Positions 17,712 through 26,349 of a DNA stretch of 64,000 nucleotides are shown one piece after another; positions within the stretch are counted from its first letter, which is position 1, and every line of letters begins with the position of its first letter. The translations under genes and the position numbers were made by a program. The notes beneath the pieces are model-generated. The model made no database searches and was not told the DNA's origin. It saw only the letters and a program-made list of their open reading frames with translations. The DNA is from Thiovibrio frasassiensis (GTDB lineage Bacteria; Desulfobacterota; Desulfobulbia; Desulfobulbales; Desulfurivibrionaceae), in assembly GCF_029607905.1 (NCBI RefSeq), contig NZ_JAPHEH010000001.1, forward strand, positions 1,455,530 through 1,519,529, written 5' to 3'.

Positions 17712-20138
17712 TTATTTTTTAGGAGGTTTAATTTCATTTAATATGGATACAAACATTGCTTCACACTCATCAGTATAAGCACCATGATGACGCTCAATAA
17801 AGCCTTTTGATTTTGAAAACCTTGCAATAATTTTTTCACACATATTTTGAAAATTAGCCTTATTTCTATTAGTGAAGTTTTGATAGAAACCCTTGAAGTA
17901 TTCTTCGAAAAATCTCGCTTGCTTACAGAAATAATAATCAATATCTTGCGAAGAAAGTAGCTTGTATGCAGCCTGTAAGTGGTCGAATACATCTGAAGGT
18001 TTTGTTTTCGTTAAACCAAATTCCAAATGCCATCTTGCCATTTGGTTATCAATATATTTGGTGTCATAATAAGGTGTGTTCTCTGCAGTTCCATATGCGT
18101 TTTCGAAGTATTGTTTAGCCATCGAAAAATCATTTATGAACATGTTGGCCATGCCATATTGTAACCAAAAGTGTGGACTTCTATCTAGCCAACTTAAGGT
18201 TGATTTTAAGTTGTTGAAGAAAGTCCTTAAGTTTGAGCCTCGATTGTCATCTGGGAGCATAAAGTTAACATTTTTAAATCTCAGTAATTCCTTAAACACA
18301 CTGTCGTTAACTTGGCTAGTTTTCTTGATTGTTTCAAAATGAGCAATGATATCAATCATTTTGTCCACAATCTCTCTTCCTGAGAAATATTTATTAAGAA
18401 TATATTTTGATAAGATTCCAGAGCTTATTTCGACATGGCCATCCTTAAAAGTTAGAAGAGTTTTAACGATTTGATTATTTGAAAATTCAGAACTATATAT
18501 TTGTTCATTTCCGCATATGTCTGAAACAAGTGACTTTCTAGGGGAAAAAGGGAGCATTCCTAATAAGATAATTACAAAAATCACATCGCGATTTTTGTTT
18601 TTAGTGTTACGCAAATCAGATAAGAATTTATCAAGCTCGTTGCGAACATATTCTGATTTAAAAAATTCTAATAATATTGAAGAAAATTTACCTTCACATG
18701 TTTCTGACAAATATCTTTCTTTTTTGTTGTTTGACCACGAGTTTTTTACCCCCCAATAACCTATAAAATTGCATATCCTATTCAAATTTGAAATTTCGTC
18801 ACTACACAGATGGTCAAAGTCTTCTTCGAAAAAATTCAAATCAATATTGGCTAATGCAATTTTCGTGCGTTCTATGAAATCTGTTCGGCCAGCCAAAACA
18901 AAAGTGGCTCTACCTCCAAAGAAAGCATACAAATCTTTGATGACATCTTCATGCCGAAATGCATTATCGATTATAAATATTGGAGATGGTGAGATGTCGT
19001 TTATAATAGTTACGTCTCTTTTGTAGTCGCCTTCTTCATTTGTGAGAAAAAACACATCTTTACCTTGACTGCATATAATTGACGATAATTGTTTTATATA
19101 AATTGTTTTACCGCAGGCTATTTCGCCGATGACCAAAAAGTTTTTACCATCAGCAACAAGTTGTGCATTTTTATCAACATCAATTCTTTTGATCAAATAA
19201 TTTGACTCATCAGTAACAGATGTAAATATCTCCGATTGAAGCAATTTCCCTTTGAAAAAAAGTTCTATAATTTGATTGTCTGTAGGTTCTTTTATTCTCT
19301 CGGTAATGGTGAATTTGCTAAAAAATTCTAAATCATCGGATTGCGCCGAGGTATCGTCAGCGATTATCTCTGAAACCAATTTTGCGAATTCATCGATCCC
19401 AATATCAAGGACAGATCCATACTTAGATAATTTGAAAATTTCCTTCTTGTCTTCGCCGGGTTTGACAATGAAAAAAGTCTTGCTTTTAACATCAATATCA
19501 TTTTTTATGATTCTTTTTATGTCCAAATCATACATTGAGTATCCGACAAAAAATATTGCAGATGCATGCTCAATATCAACTGAGAAAGTACTTTTCCATT
19601 TAGAGTTGTTTAGCGTTTCTGGAGTAACATAAGAAGAGTCGGATAATTTGAACTCTTCAGACAGGGCATCTTTGGTTAAATTTTCTATTGTTCCGTTTAG
19701 GTGGACGCATTGATTGTTCTGGCTATACTGTGATGGCGCTGAAGATATGCTGACACTTTCACAAACTTTGCCAACGTTGTTTGAGGCAATTTCAAACACA
19801 CGATCATAATTAGTTGTATAAACTCTCCGCCAGCTTTTTCTTGCAATTAATTCATGAAATTTAGATACTTCTTTTATCGAATACTCAGATTTCAAAAGAT
19901 CAACCAACTTGTTGGGTGGCTTATTGTCCAAATAATATTCAGATGAATAATATAAATCATCATCTTCGTCAATTTCGGCAATTTTGCATATTTGTCTAGA
20001 TAAGTTTATAGAGTCTCTTGGCATTTCTCCTTTAATGTTTTTCGAACCAAAAGAAAATCCTGCACCTGTAAACAAAATTGACGTGCCATTGTTGGATTTG
20101 CTTAGGTGTGCTCGTAGTCTTAATAAATCTTTTGTCAT
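17712..20138 (-). CDS. SIR2 domain + STAND-like NTPase + helical repeat protein, probable anti-phage effector
   Basis: An 808-residue protein. Residues 1-260 form a SIR2-like NAD-binding domain (GAGFS at 25-29, TTNYD at 108-112, HLNG at 146-149, GYSMYD near 199). Residues about 330-520 form a P-loop NTPase with Walker A GEIACGKT at 338-345, a Walker B-like PIFIIDN and a sensor-like LAGRTDF. The rest is helical and resembles TPR-type repeats. SIR2-NTPase-repeat proteins such as Avs5 are known NAD-depleting phage defences; that role is inferred here. The ATG at 20138 has GGAG 7 bases upstream; the longer open frame to 20306 lacks a ribosome site. The gene is far more AT-rich than its neighbours, which indicates recent transfer. 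Confidence 0.82.
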   Translation of the reverse strand: MTKDLLRLRAHLSKSNNGTSILFTGAGFSFGSKNIKGEMPRDSINLSRQICKIAEIDEDDDLYYSSEYYLDNKPPNKLVDLLKSEYSIKEVSKFHELIARKSWRRVYTTNYDRVFEIASNNVGKVCESVSISSAPSQYSQNNQCVHLNGTIENLTKDALSEEFKLSDSSYVTPETLNNSKWKSTFSVDIEHASAIFFVGYSMYDLDIKRIIKNDIDVKSKTFFIVKPGEDKKEIFKLSKYGSVLDIGIDEFAKLVSEIIADDTSAQSDDLEFFSKFTITERIKEPTDNQIIELFFKGKLLQSEIFTSVTDESNYLIKRIDVDKNAQLVADGKNFLVIGEIACGKTIYIKQLSSIICSQGKDVFFLTNEEGDYKRDVTIINDISPSPIFIIDNAFRHEDVIKDLYAFFGGRATFVLAGRTDFIERTKIALANIDLNFFEEDFDHLCSDEISNLNRICNFIGYWGVKNSWSNNKKERYLSETCEGKFSSILLEFFKSEYVRNELDKFLSDLRNTKNKNRDVIFVIILLGMLPFSPRKSLVSDICGNEQIYSSEFSNNQIVKTLLTFKDGHVEISSGILSKYILNKYFSGREIVDKMIDIIAHFETIKKTSQVNDSVFKELLRFKNVNFMLPDDNRGSNLRTFFNNLKSTLSWLDRSPHFWLQYGMANMFINDFSMAKQYFENAYGTAENTPYYDTKYIDNQMARWHLEFGLTKTKPSDVFDHLQAAYKLLSSQDIDYYFCKQARFFEEYFKGFYQNFTNRNKANFQNMCEKIIARFSKSKGFIERHHGAYTDECEAMFVSILNEIKPPKK

Positions 20139-20522
20139 TATTTGTCTCCAAAGGTTATGGATATCGTTTGCTATATGAAAAACATTTAAGATGTTAATGC
20201 CGAAGATAATATTCCCCCGTATGGGCGAATATGTGGCTGAGTATATAATTCCGTATAAAAACAATCTGAATATTATCTGTCTACCTGACAACAAGGAGCA
20301 ATACAAGAAATTTGTTCTTTATGGACAGAGGGTTAGGTCGGTATACCTGTCCTGTTCTTTCGCTCAGATATGGGGACAGATTTATTGTCTCTGTAACTAC
20401 TAAAAATAGTTCTGTCTCCATTTTCGTTTGCGACCAACAGAATGCTTGAACATTTCCCCTTCCGGCTCTAAGCTGCATTAGGCGCTTCACCCTTGGAGAT
20501 GCCGACCGCAAAGAGGCCCATT
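20139..20522. other. Intergenic region upstream of the SIR2 gene
   Basis: About 380 bases, AT-rich at the SIR2 side and returning to core composition near 20440. It holds the SIR2 promoter on the minus strand and an inverted GGGGACAG repeat pair (listed separately). A 70-codon open frame on the plus strand (20191-20403) has no ribosome site or family resemblance and is not called. Confidence 0.5.
20370..20421. repeat. Imperfect inverted repeat with GGGGACAG/CTGTCTCC arms
   Basis: ATGGGGACAGATTTATT is followed after about 18 bases by an imperfect inverse copy (AAATAGTTCTGTCTCCAT), so the transcript could form a hairpin of REP/BIME type. The arm sequence is that of widely dispersed proteobacterial REP elements. 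It marks the right edge of the AT-rich island carrying the SIR2 gene. Confidence 0.5.
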
Positions 20523-21821
20523 ATGAATAAAGACAATATATTCTCGCTGCTGGACCGCACCGGTCCGTTCGCCACCGGGGATCACCCTCCGGCCCTGGCT
20601 CCGTTTTCCTCTGAGGCGCGGTTGTTCGCCAGGGGGTTGGACGAGGCCGACATGGCAACCCGTTACCGGATTCTGCGCAACCAGATCTTTGAGTTTCTCG
20701 ACGTGCGTTCTTTTCGCGAGATCCAGGCGATCATTGCTGATCCGGCCCGGCGGAAGCTGGTCAACGAGCGGGCCTATCGGCTGCTGGGCAATATGTTCGG
20801 CATCGAGGGCAACGCCCGGGAGGTGATCCTGCGGGTCAACACCTATTCCCGGACCGCGGACGGGGTGATCAACTACCTCAAGGGCAAGGTGCTGGCCAAC
20901 TACGCCTCCTACATCGAGATGACCAACGAGATCGACTCCTGCAAGTCCCCGGTGGATCTGATGCTCATCCTCTTTGACGACCGCTACCACAAGAAGGCGC
21001 GGTTCGAGGCCAAGCGCAAGCTGATTTTGATGAGCCTTGCCGCTTCCATCGACCAGCGCGAACGGGAAACCGAGGTGGAGGGCAAGTTCGGCCAGTTCCT
21101 CGACTTTTTGAACGAACATGTCTGGAGCAAAAAAAACCGGATCGGCGAGCTGGAGATCGTCTATCTCCTGAGCGACCATGACCCGGAGACCTTTGCCTGC
21201 ACCAAGGTTTCCATCATCAGCCGGGAGCAGGCCCGGACCATAAAAAGCAAGGCCAACCAGAAGCTCACCCTGATCAAGCGGAGGCGGTTCCAGGCCAACG
21301 GGGCCGAGGTGCCGATCTATGTCTCCATCCGCAAGAAGCAGTCCGAGGCCAAGGTGCTGAAGCTCCTGCGCAAGGGCGAAGAAAATCCGGCCGTGGCGGT
21401 GGATGACGAGCTGGGCCTCATGGGGGTGGTGGACTCGGTGGCCGAGGTCAAGGCGTTCCAGAAACACCTGACCCAGAGCGCCACCCGGGCCGGCTCCCTG
21501 ATGACCCTGGAGGAGGTGACCGACACCCTGTCCGGCGGGGGGCATCAGAGCGGCAGTATCGGCAGCTCCGCCAAGACCCAGATGTTCAAGTTTTTCGCCC
21601 GCATGGGCGGGATGCGCGTGGAGTTCATCGTCCACACCAACCGCTCCTACCTCAATTATATGTATGAGCGGGAGGTCTCCCACGACGAGTACGAGGTGAA
21701 GCGGATCTTCGACTCCGGGGTGGCGGAGCTGCTGTTCCCCCAGGATATCTACGAGATCGACATCGCCGAGAAGAAGGAGGCGGTGATCCGCTGGTTCAGG
21801 AAGCGGATCGAGGAGTTTTGA
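20523..21821 (+). CDS. Conserved-looking hypothetical protein, 432 residues
   Basis: I do not recognise this family. The protein is soluble and charged, with no signal peptide, membrane segment or nucleotide-binding motif. The N-terminal half is mainly helical with Arg/Lys-rich stretches (RYRILRNQIFEFLDVRSFRE). A Gly/Ser linker occurs near residues 345-360 (LSGGGHQSGSIGSSAK), and the C-terminus (RKRIEEF) is again charged. The ATG at 20523 is chosen because AGAGG stands 7 bases ahead; an in-frame TTG at 20493 is possible. Base composition matches the core genome, unlike the adjacent SIR2 gene, so it belongs to the chromosome and not to the island. Confidence 0.75.
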   Translation: MNKDNIFSLLDRTGPFATGDHPPALAPFSSEARLFARGLDEADMATRYRILRNQIFEFLDVRSFREIQAIIADPARRKLVNERAYRLLGNMFGIEGNAREVILRVNTYSRTADGVINYLKGKVLANYASYIEMTNEIDSCKSPVDLMLILFDDRYHKKARFEAKRKLILMSLAASIDQRERETEVEGKFGQFLDFLNEHVWSKKNRIGELEIVYLLSDHDPETFACTKVSIISREQARTIKSKANQKLTLIKRRRFQANGAEVPIYVSIRKKQSEAKVLKLLRKGEENPAVAVDDELGLMGVVDSVAEVKAFQKHLTQSATRAGSLMTLEEVTDTLSGGGHQSGSIGSSAKTQMFKFFARMGGMRVEFIVHTNRSYLNYMYEREVSHDEYEVKRIFDSGVAELLFPQDIYEIDIAEKKEAVIRWFRKRIEEF

Positions 21822-21952
21822 GGGGGACGGCTTGTTGTTGCCTTCCCCTTGACAGTTTTTCGGAAAAACGGTAAGTCCTTTCAGTAGGTTATGGGTTTCC
21901 TGGAGTGAAACCGCGGTTTCTTCTTTCGTTTTCTGTCTGCACTGGGGAGTAA

Positions 21953-23392
21953 ATGGCCACAAAATTCGAGTCCGCCGGAAAACCGGCAGCTTCCACCCAA
22001 CGGTTGCTTCAGGCTATTCCCAAAGTTGACGAATTTCTAGGCTGGCTGGACCCGGCTCTTGATGCGCCAGCTTTTCTGGTGAAAAGCACGGTGCGGCAGT
22101 TACTGGAGTCGCTCCGGCAGGAGATCCTCAAGGGCGGAGCGATCAAGCCCGCTGATCTGAGCCAGGCAGCCCTGCTGCCCCGCTTGCACAAGCTGCTTGC
22201 AGCCAGGCTCCGTCCCAATTTCCGCACCGTGATCAACGGCACCGGCGTGGTGATCCATACCAACCTCGGCCGCTCCCTGCTGCCCGAGGTGGCCATGGAG
22301 AGCCTGTTGGCCGTGGGCAGCCGTTATTCCAATTTGGAGCTTGATCTGGCCACCGGCAAACGGGGCAGCCGCTACAGTCTGGTGGAGGAGATCCTCTGCG
22401 AGCTGACCGGGGCGGAGGCCGGGTTGGTGGTCAACAACAATGCCGCCGCGGTGATGCTGGTGCTGGACACCCTGGCCAAGGAGCGCGAGGTCATCGTCTC
22501 CCGTGGCCAGCTGGTGGAGATCGGCGGCTCCTTCCGGATCCCCGAGGTGATGAGCCGCACCGGGGCCAAGCTGGTGGAGGTGGGCGCCACCAACCGCACC
22601 CATCTCCGCGATTATGAAAATGCGATCAGCGAGGAAACCGCCCTGCTCCTCAAGGTGCACACCAGCAACTACCGGATGATCGGCTTTACCTCCGAGGTTC
22701 CGCTTACTGAGCTGGTCACGCTGGCTGGTAAGCACACCCTGCCGGTGATGGAGGATCTGGGCAGCGGCTGTCTCCTGGATCTTTCCCGCTTCGGCTTGCG
22801 CAAGGAGCCCACGGTCGGCGAGGTGGTCCGGGCCGGGGTCGATGTGGTGACCTTCAGCGGCGACAAGCTGCTGGGCGGCCCCCAGGCCGGGATCATTTTG
22901 GGCAAGAAAGAGATCATCGCCCAGATCAAGCAAAACCCCATGACCCGGGCGCTGCGTATCGACAAATTCACCCTGGCCGGGCTGGAGGCGGTGCTGCGGC
23001 TCTATTTCGATGAAGAACAGGCCATTGCCGCCATCCCCACCCTGGCCATGCTGGCCATGCCCTTGGCGGTCATCGACCGGAAGGCCAAGCGCTTGCGCCG
23101 CTTGATCGGTAAGGAGCTTGGCTCGGTCTGCAAGGTGGAGCTGAAGAATATTACCTCCATGGTGGGCGGCGGCTCGCTGCCGGAACAGCCCCTGCCCAGC
23201 CGGGCGGTGGCCCTTGCTCCCCTGGACCGGAGTGTCAATGAATTGGAAAAGGGCTTGCGGGAGTTGTCCCTGCCGGTGCTCGGCCGCATCGAGGACGACT
23301 GGCTGCTCCTTGATTTGCGTACCGTGGCGGACAAGGAAATCCCGCTGTTGGCCAACTGTTTGAAAGAAGTTTTCGAGGCGAAGAATACATGA
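21953..23392 (+). CDS. selA: L-seryl-tRNA(Sec) selenium transferase SelA
   Basis: PLP enzyme that converts Ser-tRNA(Sec) to Sec-tRNA(Sec) using selenophosphate; its presence implies selenoproteins such as formate dehydrogenases or hydrogenases. The 479 residues fit SelA. Visible motifs are the NGTGVVIHTNLGRSLLPE N-terminal signature, NNNAAAVMLVLDTLA, the substrate segment EVGATNRTHLRDYE, and the PLP-Lys in VVTFSGDKLLGGPQAG. GGGGAG precedes the ATG. It overlaps the next gene by 4 bases (ATGA). selB and selC are not in the window. Confidence 0.96.
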   Translation: MATKFESAGKPAASTQRLLQAIPKVDEFLGWLDPALDAPAFLVKSTVRQLLESLRQEILKGGAIKPADLSQAALLPRLHKLLAARLRPNFRTVINGTGVVIHTNLGRSLLPEVAMESLLAVGSRYSNLELDLATGKRGSRYSLVEEILCELTGAEAGLVVNNNAAAVMLVLDTLAKEREVIVSRGQLVEIGGSFRIPEVMSRTGAKLVEVGATNRTHLRDYENAISEETALLLKVHTSNYRMIGFTSEVPLTELVTLAGKHTLPVMEDLGSGCLLDLSRFGLRKEPTVGEVVRAGVDVVTFSGDKLLGGPQAGIILGKKEIIAQIKQNPMTRALRIDKFTLAGLEAVLRLYFDEEQAIAAIPTLAMLAMPLAVIDRKAKRLRRLIGKELGSVCKVELKNITSMVGGGSLPEQPLPSRAVALAPLDRSVNELEKGLRELSLPVLGRIEDDWLLLDLRTVADKEIPLLANCLKEVFEAKNT

Positions 23393-25521
23393 CCATCCCC
23401 CTCCTGTTTGTGGCCGGGCCTCTGATCCCTGCCGATCTGCACCGCTTTTCCACCCTGTTCACCAAGACCGCTTTTGATTTTTTCCCCTGTGAGAGCGCGG
23501 AGCTGATCCCCTTGGGCGAAGGGGAGGGCAAGCCGCCGGTCGAGCTGAAGGCGGGCCTCAAGCTGATTCGTGACAACCATCTGCCCGTGGTTGATCCGGA
23601 GCGAGAGGAGCTGCTCTTGCCCATCTGGGGCGGGGAAACACTCTGCGGGCTGTTGGTGGTCCGGGGCGGGGAGTCCCAGCTCTACGGGATGCCCCTGGTC
23701 TGGCTTGACGAGCAGAGCCATATCATCTCCCGGGAATTTTATCTGCTCAAGCAGAGCTGCCAGGATCCGGGTACCGGTTTGGTGAACGGCTTCCATCTTC
23801 GCGGTGAGCTTGAGGCTTTGCTGCAGGAAGCGGCGGAAGCCGGAGCACTCGTGGTCCCGGCCACCCTTGCCCTGCTTGAGGTGTATCCGCGCACCCGCGA
23901 TGCCGACCGGAGTCTCCGCTATATCGTGCGGGCCGGCAGCTGTCTGGCCTCCATGCTCGGCGAGGATATGCATCTCCACCATCTCGGCGCCGGGATTTTC
24001 GGTCTGCTCTGGTATGGCTTGGACATGGAACAGGCCCGCCAGATGGGAGATTCGCTGCTCCTGCGGCTTAAGCGGGAAAATTTTGTCACGGCCCGTCTCG
24101 GCATCACCACCGTTACGCCCCATGATCCCGAGGAGAGCGGGGCCCCGGAACAACTTCTCGAGCAGGCGTGGCAGGCCCTGCGCACCGCCCGTTTGCGGGG
24201 GCCTTTCTCTCTCTGCGGCCATGTCACCGCCCGGGATATTGAATTGCACCCCTTTCGGAAAACCTCGGAATCGGTGCTCAGGAAATTGCGCGCGCTCTAT
24301 CGCGGGAAAAACAGGTTCTCCCTGGTCTTGGTCCGCATGGATCAGGAGCCGGCCAGCAACCATTTCTCCAAACGGCTCAGAACCCTGGTCGGCCAGGATC
24401 AGGGGTTGGTGCTGGTCAGCCAGCGGGAGGCGTTTCTCTTCCTCGATGGGCTCGATGGCGAGGCGGCCCGAGCCTGGCTCAAGGAGTTCCGCGACAAGAT
24501 GGAGGGTATCGGCGGCAGCTCCTTTTCCATGGGGGTGGCGACCTTTCCCTTTCACGACTTTAAAAAATCGGACTTGCCCCTGAACTGCCGGAAGGCGTTG
24601 CAACATGCCACCTTTTTCGGCCCGGATTCCCTGGCGGTTTTTGATGCGGTCAGCCTCAATATCAGCGGCGATATCTATTATAACGAAGGCGATCTGGTCA
24701 AGGCCCTTGGCGAATACCGGCAAGGTCTGCTGCTTGAGCCGGGCAATGTGAACATCCTCAACAGCATGGGGGTTGCCAACATCCAGCTCAATCGGCCCAA
24801 GGGGGCTCGGGCCTGTTTCCAAAAGGCGCTTGGGGTTGCGCCGGAAAATTGCATGGCCCTGTTCAATCTGGGTTTTATCTATCTGGAAGACGGGGAACCT
24901 ACAGAGGCGCTGGCGCTCTGGGAAAGGGCGCTGGCTGTAGACGGCGACCAGCCCGATCTCTTGCAGCATCTTGGCATGCTCTATTGCCGGCAGGGACGAT
25001 ATGGAGAGGGGCGTGCGGCCTTGGAGGGTTGTGAGAAGCTGATGCGGAAGAAGTCTTCCTTGGGCGGAGAGCCCATGGTGGTGGCGCGCTGGCTTGGACG
25101 GGCCTGCGAGGCCTTGGGGGACAATGGTTCGGCCATTGCTGCCTACCAGCGTGCGGTGAGCGGCAATCCCAGGGACGCCGGTTCGTTGAGCAGGCTTGGC
25201 CACCTCTATGCCGTGGAAAAACAGGGGCAGGATATCGCCCTTGCCCTGTGTGGTCAGGCGGTTGAACTGGACGGGGGCAAGGCAGACCACTGGTATCGCT
25301 TTGCTCAGGTGCAGGAGATGAGCCAGGATCAGGAGGGGGCAATGCAGTCCCTGAGCGAATGTTTGCGCCTGGACCCGCGTCAGGCCAAAGCAGCATTGTT
25401 GCTGGGTCGGATCTTCGTGCAGCAGGGCAAGCCTGCCAAGGCCAGGAAGCTCTATAAGAAGGTGTTGCGGTACTCCCCGGAGTTTGGTCCGGCGCAAGAG
25501 GCGTTGGCAGCTCTTTCCTGA
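23389..25521 (+). CDS. Degenerate GGDEF domains with C-terminal TPR repeats
   Basis: A 710-residue cytoplasmic protein. After an N-terminal region of about 125 residues, residues about 125-275 resemble a GGDEF domain (DPGTGLVNGFHLRGEL..., with HLGAGIFGLLW where GGDEF should be). Residues about 280-425 look like a second degenerate copy ending FSMGVATFPFHDF...CRKALQHA. Residues about 430-710 are at least six TPR repeats (for example GDIYYNEGDLVKALGEYRQGLLLEPGN). With the GGDEF signature lost, diguanylate cyclase activity is unlikely; a scaffold or ligand-sensing role is inferred. The ATG overlaps the selA stop, so it is translated with selA. Confidence 0.72.
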   Translation: MTIPLLFVAGPLIPADLHRFSTLFTKTAFDFFPCESAELIPLGEGEGKPPVELKAGLKLIRDNHLPVVDPEREELLLPIWGGETLCGLLVVRGGESQLYGMPLVWLDEQSHIISREFYLLKQSCQDPGTGLVNGFHLRGELEALLQEAAEAGALVVPATLALLEVYPRTRDADRSLRYIVRAGSCLASMLGEDMHLHHLGAGIFGLLWYGLDMEQARQMGDSLLLRLKRENFVTARLGITTVTPHDPEESGAPEQLLEQAWQALRTARLRGPFSLCGHVTARDIELHPFRKTSESVLRKLRALYRGKNRFSLVLVRMDQEPASNHFSKRLRTLVGQDQGLVLVSQREAFLFLDGLDGEAARAWLKEFRDKMEGIGGSSFSMGVATFPFHDFKKSDLPLNCRKALQHATFFGPDSLAVFDAVSLNISGDIYYNEGDLVKALGEYRQGLLLEPGNVNILNSMGVANIQLNRPKGARACFQKALGVAPENCMALFNLGFIYLEDGEPTEALALWERALAVDGDQPDLLQHLGMLYCRQGRYGEGRAALEGCEKLMRKKSSLGGEPMVVARWLGRACEALGDNGSAIAAYQRAVSGNPRDAGSLSRLGHLYAVEKQGQDIALALCGQAVELDGGKADHWYRFAQVQEMSQDQEGAMQSLSECLRLDPRQAKAALLLGRIFVQQGKPAKARKLYKKVLRYSPEFGPAQEALAALS

Positions 25522-25562
25522 ACCATGTTGTGTGCAGACAAGCTCTGTACAGGAGATCAAAG

Positions 25563-26246
25563 ATGAGAGTGACCAAGGCTGGGGTTGTCGATGAGCGGCA
25601 ACAGTATTCGCTGGATAGTTTTCAGGTCGGGGATTCCTGGCGGTTGTTTCGGATCATGAGTGAGTTTGTCGAGGGTTTTGATACCCTGGCCAGCATCGGG
25701 AGGCCTGCGGTGTCGATCTTTGGTTCTGCTAGAACCAGCCCGGATAACCGGTACTATCAACTGGCCGAACAGATCGCCCAGGATCTGGCCATGGCCGGGT
25801 ACGGGATCATCACCGGTGGCGGTCCCGGGATCATGGCGGCAGCCAACAAAGGGGCGGCCATGGCTGAAGGACTTTCCATCGGCCTCAACATCAACCTGCC
25901 CTTTGAGCAGGAGCCCAACCCCTTTACCAATGTGCCGCTCAGCTTCAAGTATTTCTTCGTGCGCAAGGTGATGTTCATCAAGTATTCCATGGCTTTTATC
26001 GGCATGCCCGGCGGTTTTGGCACCATGGACGAGCTGTTCGAGTCCTTGACCCTGATCCAGACCAGGCGGGTCAAGCGCTTTCCGGTCATTCTGGTGGGCT
26101 CTGATTACTGGGGCGGGTTGGTGGATTGGATCAAGGAACGGCTGTTGGCGGAAAATTATATCAGCGAGGACGATCTCCTCTATTTTCAGGTCATGGATGA
26201 CCCGGATGAGGTGGTGAAATACATCAAGCGCACCGTGGTGCTGTAA
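25563..26246 (+). CDS. LOG family (TIGR00730-type) nucleotide phosphoribohydrolase-like protein
   Basis: A Rossmann-fold protein of 227 residues in the LOG / lysine-decarboxylase-like family, whose characterised members release cytokinin bases or hydrolyse nucleoside monophosphates. The two diagnostic motifs are present: GGGPGIMAAANKGA and the catalytic PGGFGTMDELFESLT. The ATG at 25563 has AGGAG 8 bases upstream. It stands alone after the selA pair and ends before a bidirectional terminator. Confidence 0.9.
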   Translation: MRVTKAGVVDERQQYSLDSFQVGDSWRLFRIMSEFVEGFDTLASIGRPAVSIFGSARTSPDNRYYQLAEQIAQDLAMAGYGIITGGGPGIMAAANKGAAMAEGLSIGLNINLPFEQEPNPFTNVPLSFKYFFVRKVMFIKYSMAFIGMPGGFGTMDELFESLTLIQTRRVKRFPVILVGSDYWGGLVDWIKERLLAENYISEDDLLYFQVMDDPDEVVKYIKRTVVL

Positions 26247-26270
26247 GCGGGTTGTTGCTGAGAAAAACAT

Positions 26271-26315
26271 AAAAAAAGGCCCTGTCCGAAGAATATCCGG
26301 GCAGGGCCTTTTTTG
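26271..26315. terminator. Bidirectional Rho-independent terminator
   Basis: A-run, GC-rich stem (GGCCCTGTCCG against a near-perfect CCGGGCAGGGCC), 8-base loop, then T-run. It is flanked by As on one side and Ts on the other, so it can stop both the LOG gene from the left and typA from the right. Confidence 0.92.
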
Positions 26316-26349
26316 TGGTTCAGGATAAGGAAGGGAGGGTGCGCCCTTC

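Noticed and set aside
20191-20403. 70-codon plus-strand ORF upstream of the SIR2 gene
   Set aside because: No ribosome site, AT-rich intergenic sequence, and overlap with repeat arms.
23002-25560. Long minus-strand open frame (about 850 codons)
   Set aside because: It is antisense to selA and the TPR gene, which have clear conserved motifs and ribosome sites; the translation shows Gln/Pro/Gly-rich nonsense typical of high-GC shadow frames.
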